This document shows positions 1 through 12,639 of a stretch of 64,000 nt of DNA, one piece after another. Source of the DNA: Trichoplax sp. H2 (taxonomy: Eukaryota > Placozoa > Uniplacotomia > Trichoplacea); contig NOWV01000102.1 in NCBI GenBank assembly GCA_003344405.1, positions 206,974 through 270,973 of the forward strand, written 5' to 3'. How positions within the stretch are numbered: position 1 is the first letter of the stretch; each line of letters opens with the position of its first letter. The translations under genes and the position numbers were made by a program. Under the pieces are notes generated by a model, which was not told where the DNA came from, searched no databases, and worked only from the letters and a program-made list of their open reading frames with translations.

Positions 1-2
1 CA

Positions 3-968
3 TCAAGTGATAGTATGCCCGATTCTGATGCTAAAAGAATTCAAAATTCTATAATGCATCTATATCAACGACAAGAAAGCGACAATCAAAAGAAAATTCT
101 AAATCAGGAAAATGCAATTCCCTCGGTAAATATCAATACAACAACAGCAATGACAGATCAAGTCGAAGATAATAAACATATTCTGCCATCAAATGGTAAA
201 CATAGTGAATCTAACATTCCAAATGAGCAAAAAATAGACCGTATAATGGTAGTCAGTCCGGTTAGTCTCCAAGTTTCAACGGAAAACGATAACGATTGGA
301 AATATCCACAGGCTTACCCAGCACAAGATATTCGACAGAGTGAAGATGCCGATCGTGAACAAGGAAATAATTCAAATAGTGCTCTCCCTCATGTTGCTAG
401 TGATGTAAAACTACCAGCTAAAAAAGAAACTACTGATCCTGTCATTGTAGAGAAAATTCAGGATAAGGAAGAAAGTAATAGCCAAGTTAACCGACAAAGT
501 AGATCTACTCCTAATGAAAAACTAGAAATGCAGGAAAAGGAAGAAAACAATAATCGAGTTAAACGATCAAGTAGATCTGCTTCTAATGAAACACTAGATA
601 TACAAGACAAGGAAGAAGACAAAAACCAAGAAAATCGAAAATGTAAATCTACTACTAACGAAATACTAGATATACATGAAAAGGAAGAGGATAATAGCCA
701 AGTTGACCAAAAAAATAGATTTACTTCTAATGAAATACTAGAAAATACTTTTGCGGAAGCTGACGTACTCATTGCCGAAAATAACCATATCTATGATCCT
801 AAATGTGATATAAAAGATATCAAACATAACGATAAATCAGACAATAAAATTCAAAACGGTCACGATAATCCTATACAAGATACTATAGCTCTAGAAGTTG
901 AAAATACTAACGATCTAAATTTATCTTTAAAAATGCTAGAAGATGAAATATTAGACAGCACAAAATAA
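3..968 (+). CDS. Partial Lys/Glu/Asn/Ser-rich repeat protein (3' part of gene)
   Basis: The reading frame is open from the left edge of the window, so the 5' end lies outside it or in an upstream exon. The first ATG inside is at 15 and gives 317 residues; the stop is TAA at 966-968, overlapping an AATAAA at 964-969 that could act as a poly(A) signal. The protein is hydrophilic and low in complexity, rich in Lys, Glu, Asp, Asn, Gln and Ser, with no membrane segment or signal peptide visible. Residues 146-241 (from that Met) form four tandem 24-residue units, each with a KEE core and a S/T-x-NE motif near its end. I do not recognise a family. It could be a disordered C-terminal tail encoded by a last exon. 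No link with the receptors is evident. Confidence that it is coding is moderate: long open frame in AT-rich DNA plus repeats kept in frame. Confidence 0.6.
   Translation, partial: SSDSMPDSDAKRIQNSIMHLYQRQESDNQKKILNQENAIPSVNINTTTAMTDQVEDNKHILPSNGKHSESNIPNEQKIDRIMVVSPVSLQVSTENDNDWKYPQAYPAQDIRQSEDADREQGNNSNSALPHVASDVKLPAKKETTDPVIVEKIQDKEESNSQVNRQSRSTPNEKLEMQEKEENNNRVKRSSRSASNETLDIQDKEEDKNQENRKCKSTTNEILDIHEKEEDNSQVDQKNRFTSNEILENTFAEADVLIAENNHIYDPKCDIKDIKHNDKSDNKIQNGHDNPIQDTIALEVENTNDLNLSLKMLEDEILDSTK
450..737 (+). repeat. Four tandem 72-bp coding repeats
   Basis: Four in-frame units of exactly 72 bp encode residues 146-169, 170-193, 194-217 and 218-241 of the partial protein. Each unit carries [DE]KEE[SND] early and a [ST]-x-NE near the end. 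The units have diverged by substitution but keep length and frame, which supports selection on the protein. Confidence 0.8.
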
Positions 969-1275
969 AAGTTTCGTACTCGATGTAAACATTTCGACAT
1001 AGTATGAGGTGTATCAGTAGGGTCGTAGCTAATATTTATTTTAATATTAAAATATACTTAAATTCATTATATAGACTTATACTTAAATCAATAATCGATG
1101 ATTTGCTATACCAGCAATTGATTCCGTTCGATGACAAAGCTTTACTTGTAATTTAAAACATTAATCTCTGAGAATCATTATTTAATTACAGATGTGGTGA
1201 AAACTTCTTATAATAAGTAACAGCACGTGATTAAGAGTTGGTACAGAATTTTTCGCATTACTTCAAATAATACTC
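969..1275. other. AT-rich spacer, no gene seen
   Basis: Spacer downstream of the partial gene, leading into the duplicated haplotype segment. No ORF, RNA or repeat could be supported. Confidence 0.6.
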
Positions 1276-2305
1276 CTAGATTTTCGACAAGTAAAACTTT
1301 TATCTAGCTCGTACCTGATAATTCTTATTATGGAAAATATTTTTAATATGTACGCATTATTATAAGATCGTCATAACCAAACGAATAGACACATAAAAAT
1401 TATTAATTCTATTAATTTATACAGTTTTATATCTTTTATTACTATAAAATAGAGAGTGCAAATCTATACCAAAAGTATTAGTTATAGTATGATTCATATA
1501 TTATTCAGACGACAGAAAATTAATGTTGGGTTATATGCCGCTAATACAGTGTCACAACCCTCACTTGTGGCAAAGGAAAGTAAAGAACTCTAGTGTAGTT
1601 ACTTAAAACTTAGGCTATTTCTCCCAGTACTTTCAGTTTCTATGAGAGAAGTATTTGAGAACTCGATTTCTCGGCTGATCTCCACAGACAACTGACTAAT
1701 TATTACACTATTCTTCACAATATGAGTCTTGCCGTTTCTTGAGCAATTACTTTTTTTATTCTACAAACACACGCGCTTAAATAGGTTTCTACAGTGAATT
1801 CCAATATTAACGAGTGAGAATTCATGCTTTACAAGTTACATTAATTAGTATAATACCATTACTAAATATACATGTCGATATTCTCAGACTTAGATAGCTA
1901 CAAGCTATCAGGTGTTAAGACGCTTAACCTTCATCCATATACAGCTCAATTTTTAGAGATTAACATACCTTATAAACCTACAGTAAATTAACTGCTAACA
2001 ACTTCTATTTTTATCTCATTTCTACCATCCTATTATCAGCTACAAGCGCATTAAGACATAGCACATAACCTTATCTTATCTATTCATAAGCATTCATTAA
2101 TTTACAGTTACTTAATTAGTAACGGCGTACCGTGACATACAGTAGAATACATTCATAAATTGCAAAAATCGTAATCAAAAGAGTTGATCAAGTAATTTTA
2201 GATGTCGCTTTCAAATCTTTCGAAATGGCAAAATTGTTATAATTAAAATTGTCGACTGTTAATATTCACTGTTAAATTCGATTAACAAATATTCGTCTAT
2301 AAAAT
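1276..2305. repeat. Haplotype copy A (with solo LTR) of a locus repeated after the gap
   Basis: Bases 1276-1549 and 2138-2305 reappear almost unchanged at 2326-2762 after a 20-N gap. The difference is the 588-bp element at 1550-2137 plus its 5-bp target duplication; the lengths (1030 versus 437) balance exactly at 593. At least two substitutions also separate the copies. The simplest reading is two alleles placed side by side by the assembler. Confidence 0.85.
1550..2137 (-). mobile_element. Solo LTR, family A (588 bp), heterozygous insertion
   Basis: The element starts TGTCAC and ends GTGACA and is flanked by a 5-bp direct repeat TACAG (1545-1549 and 2138-2142); the empty site is seen intact in the second haplotype copy. 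TG...CA ends with a 5-bp duplication are typical of LTR retrotransposons. Read on the minus strand it has a TATA-like box (TATTTAAG, around 1777-1784) followed by AATAAA (around 1756-1761), the usual order of promoter and poly(A) signal in an LTR. There is no internal coding region, hence a solo LTR. A short-TIR DNA transposon is the alternative, less likely given the promoter/poly(A) layout. Confidence 0.75.
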
Positions 2306-2325
2306 NNNNNNNNNNNNNNNNNNNN
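2306..2325. other. Assembly gap (20 N)
   Basis: Twenty N placed between two allelic copies of the same sequence. The true distance is probably negative (overlap) rather than a real gap. Confidence 0.95.
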
Positions 2326-2762
2326 CTAGATTTTCGACAAGTAAAACTTTTATCTAGCTCGTACCTGATAATTCTTATTATGGAAAATATTTTTAATATG
2401 TACGCATTATTATAAGATCGTCATAACCAAACGAATAGACACATAAAAATTATTAATTCTATTAATTTATACAGTTTTATATCTTTTATTACTATAAAAT
2501 AGAGAGTGCGAATCTATACCAAAAGTATTAGTTATAGTATGATTCATATATTATTCAGACGACAGAAAATTAATGTTGGGTTATATGCCGCTAATACAGT
2601 AGAATACATTCATAAATTGCAAAAATCGTAATCAAAAGAGTTGATCAAGTAATTTTAGATGTCGCTTTCAAATCTTTCGAAATGGCAAAATTGTTATAAT
2701 TAAAATTGTCGACTGTTAATATTCACTTTTAAATTCGATTAACAAATATTCGTCTATAAAAT
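2326..2762. repeat. Haplotype copy B (empty site, no LTR)
   Basis: Near-identical to 1276-2305 but without the 588-bp element and its target duplication. The pre-insertion site has a single TACAG. It serves as the in-window empty allele for the solo LTR at 1550-2137. Confidence 0.85.
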
Positions 2763-4976
2763 CATTACTTTAATGCAGTTTTAACAAATATAAATTGAAA
2801 AAGTCCACTAAGCGTTTTTAATTTAAAAATAATTGTTCTGCTACGCTGACATCAAATGCTTCTTATTGTAAAGAGAACATCAAATTATAGAATTGTCATA
2901 TTTAAAACTGCAAATAATAACATTTACATTTAAGAGTGGTAAAAATATTGATCTATAATAACTACCTTTCAACATTCAGTATTTTCGCGTATAATTGTAT
3001 TATATATTTCTCTTCTTATAGCTACTCCTACTACTTAGGTTATAAAATGACTATACCAATTAATAATACTATACTAGTTAACAATCTTCAAGCAAGAACA
3101 AATTAAAGAAAAAAATAAATGAACCGAAGTTATTAATAAATAGATGATTATCAAGGTGTTTCATTTTGCTATGAAAGGGTAAAAGCATCGGAAATGGTTG
3201 AAGTATTTGCTTACAATTTGTTGTTAGATTAAAATAGTAAGTCAGAATGAAATGGTGGGCATATAATCCGCTTCTCTAGCTGATAATCAAATGCAATTGT
3301 AGAGAATTGAATACCTTTCTAAGTACCCTCCTTCATCAAAAGACTATGTTTGAAAATCAGTTTTAACAGACAGTAAACTCTATATATGTAGTCTTTGAAC
3401 TATGAAGAGATATCGAATATGTATTCTTTTAACCATATCAACTAACATTAAACCTTACCTCTACACTTTATTCATACTTGAATTGGAAATAATCTAAAAC
3501 AGCTTTCAATATTTAATATCCTATTTAAGCTGGAAATTATGAGAATAGTGCTCAAGAGAACGAATGCATAACTACCTACAGATGGTATATTAGTTTGCAC
3601 TAATAACCGGTAAAGCTACTAAAGTCATCAATTTTAATATCATTCTTATCATTAAAAGCATTAATAGCGATAATTAATATCCTGCAATACTGATGTTGTT
3701 GAAATGAAAATTTATACATAATAATTTAATAACGTGTGTAAAAAATCAATTTAAAATGTGATAGTCTTTACATTAAAAAAATGCACTGTGAATTTGTTTA
3801 TATTAATCAAAACTTCGTTTATCAAGGTCTTGATTAACTTTATCGTTCTCTATTTTATAGGTTACTTTAATTTTGCTAATGCACTGCTAATTTTTATCAC
3901 CCCATTATGCAATAAAGATATTGAAATGAAAAATTGATTTAGTATCATGAATCTTTTCTGTACCTTCTGTCCTGTATATAAGTTAGACATTTCTTAGAAC
4001 AATTTGAATAATTTTATCTCATTTTCAAAATATTAAACCTTTTCACACCGTTAAAAATGGCAAATGACTTATGACTTCCCTCTGGTTGCATGCCTATGAT
4101 GTTCAAATGGATATTATAGCTAATTAGCGTGAATTAAAAATTATTTCATACAAATCATCAGTTGAAAGAATACACTAGATATAATCAAGAACTAGTCTAA
4201 ATTATACTGAGAAAATTTCATAGCCCTAATTTCTAGAATTTACCACGATATTTCATCATATTAACATTAAAGCATTAATTGATTATGAATGAGCTCCGAC
4301 TACTATCCCTAAGCCGATTGTAAAGTAATTAACTTCTTAAGTAAGAAAATTAATAAGGGAATATAAAAAGTATTTGATCATGTTAAATAATTGAAATACA
4401 ATAGCTTGAGCCGTTCCAATAATTTTCAATACATTTAAATGACAAGTTATGATTATCTTAAATATTTAAATAGCGGCAGGATATTCTCTATATTAAAAGC
4501 TGAGAAGGAGTAAATACCTTAAGAATATTCCTAGCTTAATAAATACTGAAAGGCATCACCTGAATAGTCGTTCCCACTGTCAATAATCAATGTTTACGTT
4601 AGATCCAGATTATAATTATAATCAAAAGGAAAAGTTTTTATAAATAGTACCATAAATTTAGATCAAAAGAATTATAATTTTGTTTTATTACTGATAGGCG
4701 TTGTACAAGAAGAAGTTAAGGAACTCGTCAAAATTTTTCTCCTATCATTATCAAGCGTCTTTAAATCCGTTTATAATAAGCAAACTATTGAAATTTTTAT
4801 TCATATCTAGCCTTGTATTAATTTTGCATGCAATTTCTTCTCATTTTAATCATGAACCGCCAAGAAGGTAACGAATAAATTCAAAGCACTAGCGCCATCG
4901 GATTAAAAGAAAAAGTTGCTTTACTTGGTTCAAGATTGATAAAGCGGAAACGTATTTTGATTTATTTTAATTCTCA
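2763..4976. other. AT-rich spacer upstream of GPCR 1
   Basis: No ORF, RNA gene or clear repeat can be supported. Any promoter of the receptor gene would lie at its right end, but I could not identify a convincing core promoter. Confidence 0.5.
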
Positions 4977-5963
4977 ATGGATATCTATCTTAATCGCACA
5001 AGAGTCAACTCCACTTCGATTAGCAACAGCAGTATTCCAGTAGTCACACTAGGCTTAATCAGCTTCGTAGCCGTTGTTGGTAATTCATTTAACTTGATGG
5101 TTATTCATCGCTGTCGATCATTACATAGTGTCAATACATATCTTATTGCTAATTTGGCCATCGTTGATTTTATGACTGGATTTATAACTCTACCCGTTGC
5201 AATAATCGTTCTTTTAAAGCCGATATACAAAAACCCTGTATTGTGTCAATTGCAAGCATTTTTAGTCGTTTTATTCTATGGTGCATCGTTGTCGACTACT
5301 ACTGCTATTAGTTTTGATCGCTGTATTGCTATTACTCACCCTTATTACTATAATTCTGTAGTAGCATATCAACGCTTTATAGTTCAGGTAGTCATCTTAT
5401 GGCTATTACCATTAATTATGGCCATTTGTCCGCTGGTAGGGCTTGGTCGATACTTACCTACATCTAATTTATGTTGGATTAATATTTCCAAGTATCAGCA
5501 CAACTATGTTATCACACTTATACTGATCTTTTATATTTTTGTCGCGATTACGGTAACCGTTATATGTAATATCATTATTTTAGTCATCGCATACCAAAAA
5601 GGAATTGGGATTTTAACCGGCCGTCGAAATATAAAAAAATCAATTAAAACGACATCATTAATAGTTGGAACTAAATTAATCACTTGGTTGCCCTTTTCAA
5701 TCATTTTTGTAATGGACCTTGCACGAAAGTCAGCTATGAAATTACCGCATGGCGTTAGAATGACTTCAATCTTATTAATATGTAGTAATGCAGCAAGTAA
5801 TCCCATCATTTATCTATTGACTAATCAAAATCTAACAAGTAAATTAAAATTATGGCTACGATATAAAAGTCTTAGGATAAACGTAGCCACAGTTGCTCCA
5901 TTGGATCATTGCAATCAGGGTTATACTTCGGGCAATCTGATTGCTATTGATAAAACAACCTAA
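4977..5963 (+). CDS. Rhodopsin-like (class A) GPCR 1, intronless
   Basis: A 328-residue seven-helix receptor of the plasma membrane, expected to signal through heterotrimeric G proteins; the ligand is unknown. The N-terminus is about 20 residues with sequons at N6, N11 and N17. Approximate helices: TM1 21-46 (G35-N36), TM2 55-80 (D64), TM3 90-118 (C90, D114-R115-C116 in place of DRY), TM4 133-155 (W142), TM5 175-206, TM6 222-247 (T236-W237-L238-P239), TM7 259-282 (N275-P276-I-I-Y279). C166 in extracellular loop 2 should pair with C90. TM5 has no proline, and N198 replaces the usual Tyr 5.58. Position 6.44 is K233. It shares the TM6 sequence TTxLIVGTK with GPCR 4. The start is an ATG just before the sequons and gives a normal length for the class. 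Closest named subfamily is unclear. Confidence 0.95.
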   Translation: MDIYLNRTRVNSTSISNSSIPVVTLGLISFVAVVGNSFNLMVIHRCRSLHSVNTYLIANLAIVDFMTGFITLPVAIIVLLKPIYKNPVLCQLQAFLVVLFYGASLSTTTAISFDRCIAITHPYYYNSVVAYQRFIVQVVILWLLPLIMAICPLVGLGRYLPTSNLCWINISKYQHNYVITLILIFYIFVAITVTVICNIIILVIAYQKGIGILTGRRNIKKSIKTTSLIVGTKLITWLPFSIIFVMDLARKSAMKLPHGVRMTSILLICSNAASNPIIYLLTNQNLTSKLKLWLRYKSLRINVATVAPLDHCNQGYTSGNLIAIDKTT

Positions 5964-8900
5964 ATATTCAACCTTGAATTATTAATTTGCTTGCATTGAC
6001 AGTTTCTGTTTAACTCTTAGTTTTAAAATTGCTCCCCTTTCATCCCTGTCACCCTGTAATAAAAATTGCTTGCACATAATCACGAAATAAATAACCTTGC
6101 ACTAATTGTGTACCAGTTTGACTAACTTTTATAACTGCTTTAAATTAAATATCTAAAAATAGTCGCACAGCTATAATTAATTAATACCATCATAATTAAG
6201 TCAAGTCATAAATTTCCCTTTTTTTAATGTTAAATAGACATTAGAACGAGCTAATCGTTAGAAATACATCTAGTATTAGTCAATGAAGACGAAAACAATA
6301 AATTTCTACGATAGAACTTTCCAACAGCAATTAATGCAGGGAAATAATTTGTTCTTTTTAAATGTCCATTCCATAAAATCGAACTGTTGTCGTTTAGAGC
6401 AATGCTGTACTCATGCTTAAAAATCCATTGCAGAATAAGTTGTAATATAGTGATAATATGGCTTTGGAAATAATGAAAATTGTTGTAATTATGATTTGAA
6501 GAAATATTATGGTTCCGCAATGCCATAAAAGTTGCCAGCCGCATCGGTGGTATAAATTGAAATAAGTTTTAAAAAATCTACTAATAGTGAATTATACATT
6601 GGTGTGGTATGATTGTGGTGCGAAAGGACTGGCACACTACGGTAGATTTGAAAGTGATCAATTCGAATTTAAAACAAGATTATCGTCTAGAGAATTTTTA
6701 TTGCAATCCGGCCAAAGTAAAATACAAATCAAATTTTCCGTCAAATAGATTTAAGGCCTAATTTTACCACAGAATAGCAACAATTAATATAAATCGTGTT
6801 ACAAATAAACCACCATTACATATCGTCATCAGTTTATGTATTCGATTAAAGAATCACTTTCTATCCTTAATTAATAGAAATATTATATTTTTATACTAAC
6901 TTCATAAACTTGATTATTCTCAGCGTTTTTCTGAGTAATATACCTATGAGATTGATATTTACTTTATGGTCATTACTAAACCGTGAAGCATAAGTAGCTA
7001 TCACTTCTGATAGCTTACTTACAAAAATAAGACAGAAACAGCCTCGGGTGTCACGACTACTATAATATTTTCAGAGAAATTCATTCTAATAAATGACACA
7101 TGTATTATTTTGAAACCAGCAGAAGATCCACGTACATGCGATGGCTTAGAAATTTTTATTAGCACTAGCCGAACATTGTATAATTAAGTTCTGCTTCAGT
7201 CACTTTGCTTGACAATTATTAATTTTAGTGCTTTAATTAAAACAATTTCAAGTGACGCCAATAGCCAAAATAAATTAAATGTATACAACATATCAACCTC
7301 AAATAAGCCCAATATAACTGCCCGAAAGTTAGGCCCTTAAGAATTTGACTAAACCGCTTGTAGTATAAGATTTCGACTCTAATATTACAATTATTAAGGA
7401 CGCCTACGATACTTTATTACTAGAACGCTTTTGGGAAATAAGCATAAGAAATGTTGTTTACATCGTATAAAGTTAACGCCCAACACCCACAGATTTCGAA
7501 TGGCGGACTAGTAGTCCGTGACGGCCTTAAATCTGTACATAATACTTTTCATCGTCTGCGAACTGTTTGATAGAGTCACTTGGATCAACAATTTCAGGAT
7601 CAATTTAAACTTTGAAAATAAAATAACAAAAACTACAGCACATATTTGCCGAATCAACCCTCAACACATATAATATAATGGCAATACGAATTCTTCAATA
7701 TTAAGCTACATACTAATAATGCTATATTTCTAATTTGAGGAAAAATAAGGGCGAAGCAAATATGAAAACAGGGAACATTTTCAGTTTCTTTCATTATTTA
7801 ACGTCTTTAAATGAAGTATTGCAGCACGCTATAAAAAAAGTGATCTGTAATACATCATATTTATAAGATCAATTTTTTTACAATTGTAAAAAGATTATTA
7901 TTTTCGTTAAAGACGACAATCAATTACTATTAATACAGCCCTCCATTTCGAAGTTTTAATTTGAATCCTACAATTTATTAAAATTTTTGTACGAAAATAA
8001 ACACCATTATTAACAGGTTAAATTACCATATAGAGAGATAACATAACCGTGATAATAAGAGATAGAAATTTGGCATTAACATATATTAAGCTAAGGATGT
8101 ATAGAAGAATGCCTCGTAAAATGCATTGTTCGCTATTACACAAACTAGCAAGAATTTTGTAATGTCGAAATACCATTACCAACATGGATTATAATCTGGA
8201 CCGATCTAAATCCGACTGATGGTATTAAATAAGCAAGTTGTTTTAAAAATACAACCGGCTAGCATAACAATTGAAAATTTTAATTAAAAATGAAAGTAAG
8301 ATTTAATTGACTCCATTTATTGTACAGATAATCTGCTACGTATTCATTTAGACTGTAATCATATACATTGCTAATTATAGACAGATCCAGGCATGTCATA
8401 GATATCGGCACTAAAAGAACCTGCGAAAAGCAGTTACATGCCTGCTTTATTTCAACGCCATTTACTTAAATTCTTCATTGTCAGCATAGTTTGCTGTCAA
8501 TCTTTCTAGAATTATCATTTGCTTCATAATAATCTTGTGAGATACTGTATCATTCGCTCTTAGCAACATCAAAAGCCCGCTAGAATTATAACATTAAACT
8601 TTGAAAGAAGAGTTTGACCATAACAAAAATGCTAACGTGGGTACATAATTTACCATTTAGGTAAGGTTAAATATCGATCTTACTGTATAGCTATTGTGCG
8701 ATTCTAAAAAGTTCATTAATCAATCGTGACTTTTAAAATTGTTACTGACTACTCATACGACAGCTAGTCAAAGAATTTATGTTGAATCTACCCATTCTCC
8801 ATGTTACGGATGTAACTGCTATACTGTAAGATTTTAATAGAAGATAATTGTTCGTTCTGCAATAATTTTCATTTGTGATTTAATGATGATGAAACGCTTG

Positions 8901-11900
8901 CAGCGGCTTAGATATATTGACCATATCTATAGAATACTATAACATTACAATATTTGTAGCGTTACTATTTTTTAAATATCTACTTAAATGTATAAATGCT
9001 ATATCAAAGTTTTATTGTAATCTATTGTGCTATAACTTAACTTTGAAGTTAAAATTACTTCTATATATATTTCCTCATAGGATTATTACAGATTCCTCGA
9101 TTTATACTTGTAAGAATTATAAATAATTAATAATTGATATCTTCGCGAAATCATGCAATCAAGTGAAATATTATTGAGTAAAAAAATAAAACGTATAGCA
9201 TTAAACAAAACGCTGAATTAACTAACGTATATGGTATACTATGGGATATCTATTAGTGCAAAATCTTCGACACATTATGAATACTTTCAAAGCAGTCGAT
9301 CAGTAGATTTTGTATTATCTTATACGCTATATTGACATAACATGAAAATGATATTAAACTATAGCGATAAACGAGAAGCTCCTCTAGTACAGTAGAGAAC
9401 AGTTCTGATTTTTAGGAATGATATGAACTGGGGTACTTAGAGGCAGAATTAAATGCAAAATTCATTCTCATTTAAATATTTGACAGTTGATTAATATTTA
9501 CATTCAACTTCCTCTAGTAACGTATTTTAAAACAATAATCATTATAATGACGATCTATAATTAACTAACTAATCCGTTAATTAAAACCAAATTTTAACAT
9601 CTAGTTTTAGACTATTAGTTAGAATAGACGGGCTGGTTGCTATCAAAATAACTGATAGTGGATCGAACTTTATTAAAAATTAATTAAACGCGAAATAGGA
9701 TGCTATGAATGGTACCTTTACAGTAAGTAATCTTCCAATATACAGTAAGTGATAGCTATAAGTACGGCTCAGCAATACAATAGTCTAAATTAGCCGAACT
9801 CACGTAGTGCATAGTAAGTATTCTTAACTATGATAGATATAAGTACGTGAATTAACTGGTTCTTTTTTTTATCCGGTAGCTCCGAAAAACTAAAATAACA
9901 CATGCTGATACAGCTATCTAATCAATTGTATCATAGTAACAATTCATTTAATTATACCAGTAATTTAGACTACAATATCCGATTTATGTTACGCAGCTAG
10001 TTACTGTAATAATGCATAACTAATTTTTCATCAATTGTGAAATTGTTTAGGATGTGCAATACATAAGCGTACTAAAGAAATTAATATCAAATATTAATTT
10101 GGTAATATTCAGATTAAAACTTTATAAGACTCTAAAGGTTTATACTGTATTATATCATATTGTCATCCACTAGCAACTCTGCAGATGCTTCGTGTACTTA
10201 TATGATGACATATAAAGATTATTTATCTCCTAGCTACCGTATTTAATTATCGATTTATAGATAAACCATAATCAATACAATAACCAATGAAGCCGTAATT
10301 CTAAATGATATCGGACGAAATTAAAATCACAAATCAGTAGAGAAAACAAGAAACGACGCAATAATTGAACATACATATCCAAATTTATCATAAAGGAAAA
10401 TTTATAAAGTCCAGGACTAATTGAATATTTCGTAATTAAATGTGACGATTTAAAATACCCTGGACAAATTAGCTACTTCTATTTCAAGGTAAAGAACAGT
10501 AATTTATTAAAATAAGAATTCTTAATACTTGTCATAATAATTTAACTAAAGATATTTACTACTTGATCATTTAATGAATGGAAAATTTTGCGAACTTTAC
10601 TGTACTTGGATAGTTGGATTAAGTGTTATAGTTAAGTCTAAAAGAAAGGGAAAAAAAGTTTAAGTAACGAAAGTTAAAAACATAGCAGCCTTAGAATTAT
10701 CTCAGGTATATTGATCTAATTTCGTTTATAGTAACCTGTATATGAAATTTTCTGAAGTGTATAGTATTAGATTGTATGAAATAGCTAATTAGAACTAGCT
10801 TGTTTTAATTATATGACAAACCAAATAAAAATGAAAATTAAATAAATCTGGTAAATCTTCAGATAATATAGCTTACTTCTTATACTATGTGCCAACCTGT
10901 TTTAGTACCGTAACATTTTAGAAATCTTAGTTAGCTTTGATAAATAACTTTATTAAAACTGTATAACACAGTTTGGCCAATAACTAAAAGCGAACTTTCA
11001 ACAATATCAAAACTGTCTCAAATTGAGTCATATTATTAATACCTGTTAACCCAAATTTCTTGATTACCTACCAGATTGTACAAATTAACTGCGTTAAATT
11101 TAGCTGCACTATGAAATTCGTAATAATGCCTGTCTATCTTATTTTATACAAGTCTTCACTAATCTTCATCTAGTAATTTCCTAAGCCTTATCAGAATATG
11201 TAAAATATCTCTGTTTCTATTAAGTGAATTTATGTTTAAAAAATATAGCAGATAGCATACGAACGTAAAAGTCCAATTATGAAACTGTAATCCCATTAAG
11301 TTTGTTTTATTTCGCACGCATTAATATATTTAAACAATATTTTAAGAGCCCCTTAGATCACGCGTAGCACCTGTATTAAACCCACAAAAGTTTATCATAA
11401 CCAATAATTAAGTAAAGGCTAAATATTGTTAAAATTATCTTAAATCTAAAGTTTTCCTCTTTCTTACATAACTGTCTATATAAGTATATTACGAAGTGTA
11501 GCTCCTTAGATTATAAATTAGGCAATAATAATTGATTAACGCGATTGTTTACCATTTTGGTAGACAAGTAGTAGTCGCTCCGGGCTAGGACAAGCTAGTA
11601 GAGACTAGAAATCGGGTGGCCGAATAAAAAGCACTAGTGGTTTGAAAGAAACCTGAGTAGTTGTGTGACTGTCTGGAAAGACTTAGTTTTCCCTTAGAAG
11701 AAGACTTTCAAGTCAGTGGAAGCCTTACACAATTACCATAGCACTTGACATAACCAAATCATAAGTGGGGAATTGTGACAAAGTAACAATTAGAAAGCTG
11801 TCAAACTACACAAGCATTAAGACAATTTAATTCTATTTTAATTAATGATAAGATGAAGACTAAATAACGTTATTATCCTATCTTAAGTGTTTCTTAATTT

Positions 11901-12639
11901 TTATAAATTTGCATATAACAGTATATACGTAATTTGTATGTTTGTTCGTTGTGATATATACCAATCACGAAATTCCAAATTTTAGAAAAATAAGGGCCTT
12001 ATTGAATCTTATACAAAGATCAACTACACACAGCTCTACTTTAGCCGAATACTACTACTAAAGACTTCTAGAACGAACTAATTGAATAATCTAAAGTTGC
12101 ATGCTTTTGTACTTTTCGTAGCATTCGCAGCTACAATCCGCATGGCAACCTTTTACCTTATTTTACACATAGTTAAATTATTCTTAGTCAGACTATTTTA
12201 CTGCGGACCATCATTAATCCAATATGGATACGACTACAGTACTTACGTTGATATCATTCACACCAGCCAAAGTACAATGAATTAACCATATCCTAATATA
12301 TGATTTACAGTTCTATTTTTACCTATAACCTTATTAGTAACTCAACAGCTTACTGTATATAGTCATCTGTACTCTAGCATAGAGTCTATACCACTACAGT
12401 CTATAGTTATAGCTACCAAATATCTCTTAGGATAAATATCTACCGTACATTATACTACACATGGCTAACAGTCTACAATCACAATACTAAGTTACATTAC
12501 AAACGTGAAAGCGTTTTGGGAATCCATCTGATTACATTAAATAGGTAGATTAAAACTAGCTAGCCTATTTAGCCAGGAATGAAATAAAAATTAATTAATT
12601 CAAAATATTATATGTTGTCACATTTTTCGTATATTAAAC
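5964..12639. other. Long AT-rich spacer
   Basis: About 6.7 kb in which only short AT-driven open frames occur, most without an ATG start. One palindrome with 7-bp arms (CGGACTA/TAGTCCG) lies near 7505-7519. A stretch around 11540-11790 is visibly richer in G and C than its surroundings but has no long open frame. No tRNA- or rRNA-like sequence was recognised. Confidence 0.45.
6058..6091 (+). promoter_or_regulatory. Possible poly(A) signals of GPCR 1
   Basis: AATAAA occurs at 6058-6063 and again at 6086-6091, 95-130 bp after the stop codon of GPCR 1. In such AT-rich DNA this could be chance. Confidence 0.35.

Noticed and set aside
458-772. Minus-strand frame of 104 codons
   Set aside because: Antisense shadow of the Glu/Lys/Ser repeat frame; its Ser/Leu-rich composition follows from that.
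1276-2762. True tandem segmental duplication
   Set aside because: The copies abut a 20-N gap, differ by an insertion with a target duplication and a few substitutions; the same pattern recurs at other gaps, so unmerged alleles explain it better.
6251-6544. 97-codon minus-strand frame
   Set aside because: Low-information Asn/His/Ile-rich translation with no family motif.
12082-12285. 67-codon frame with hydrophobic character
   Set aside because: Begins with TTG, no motif, no splice or conservation evidence.
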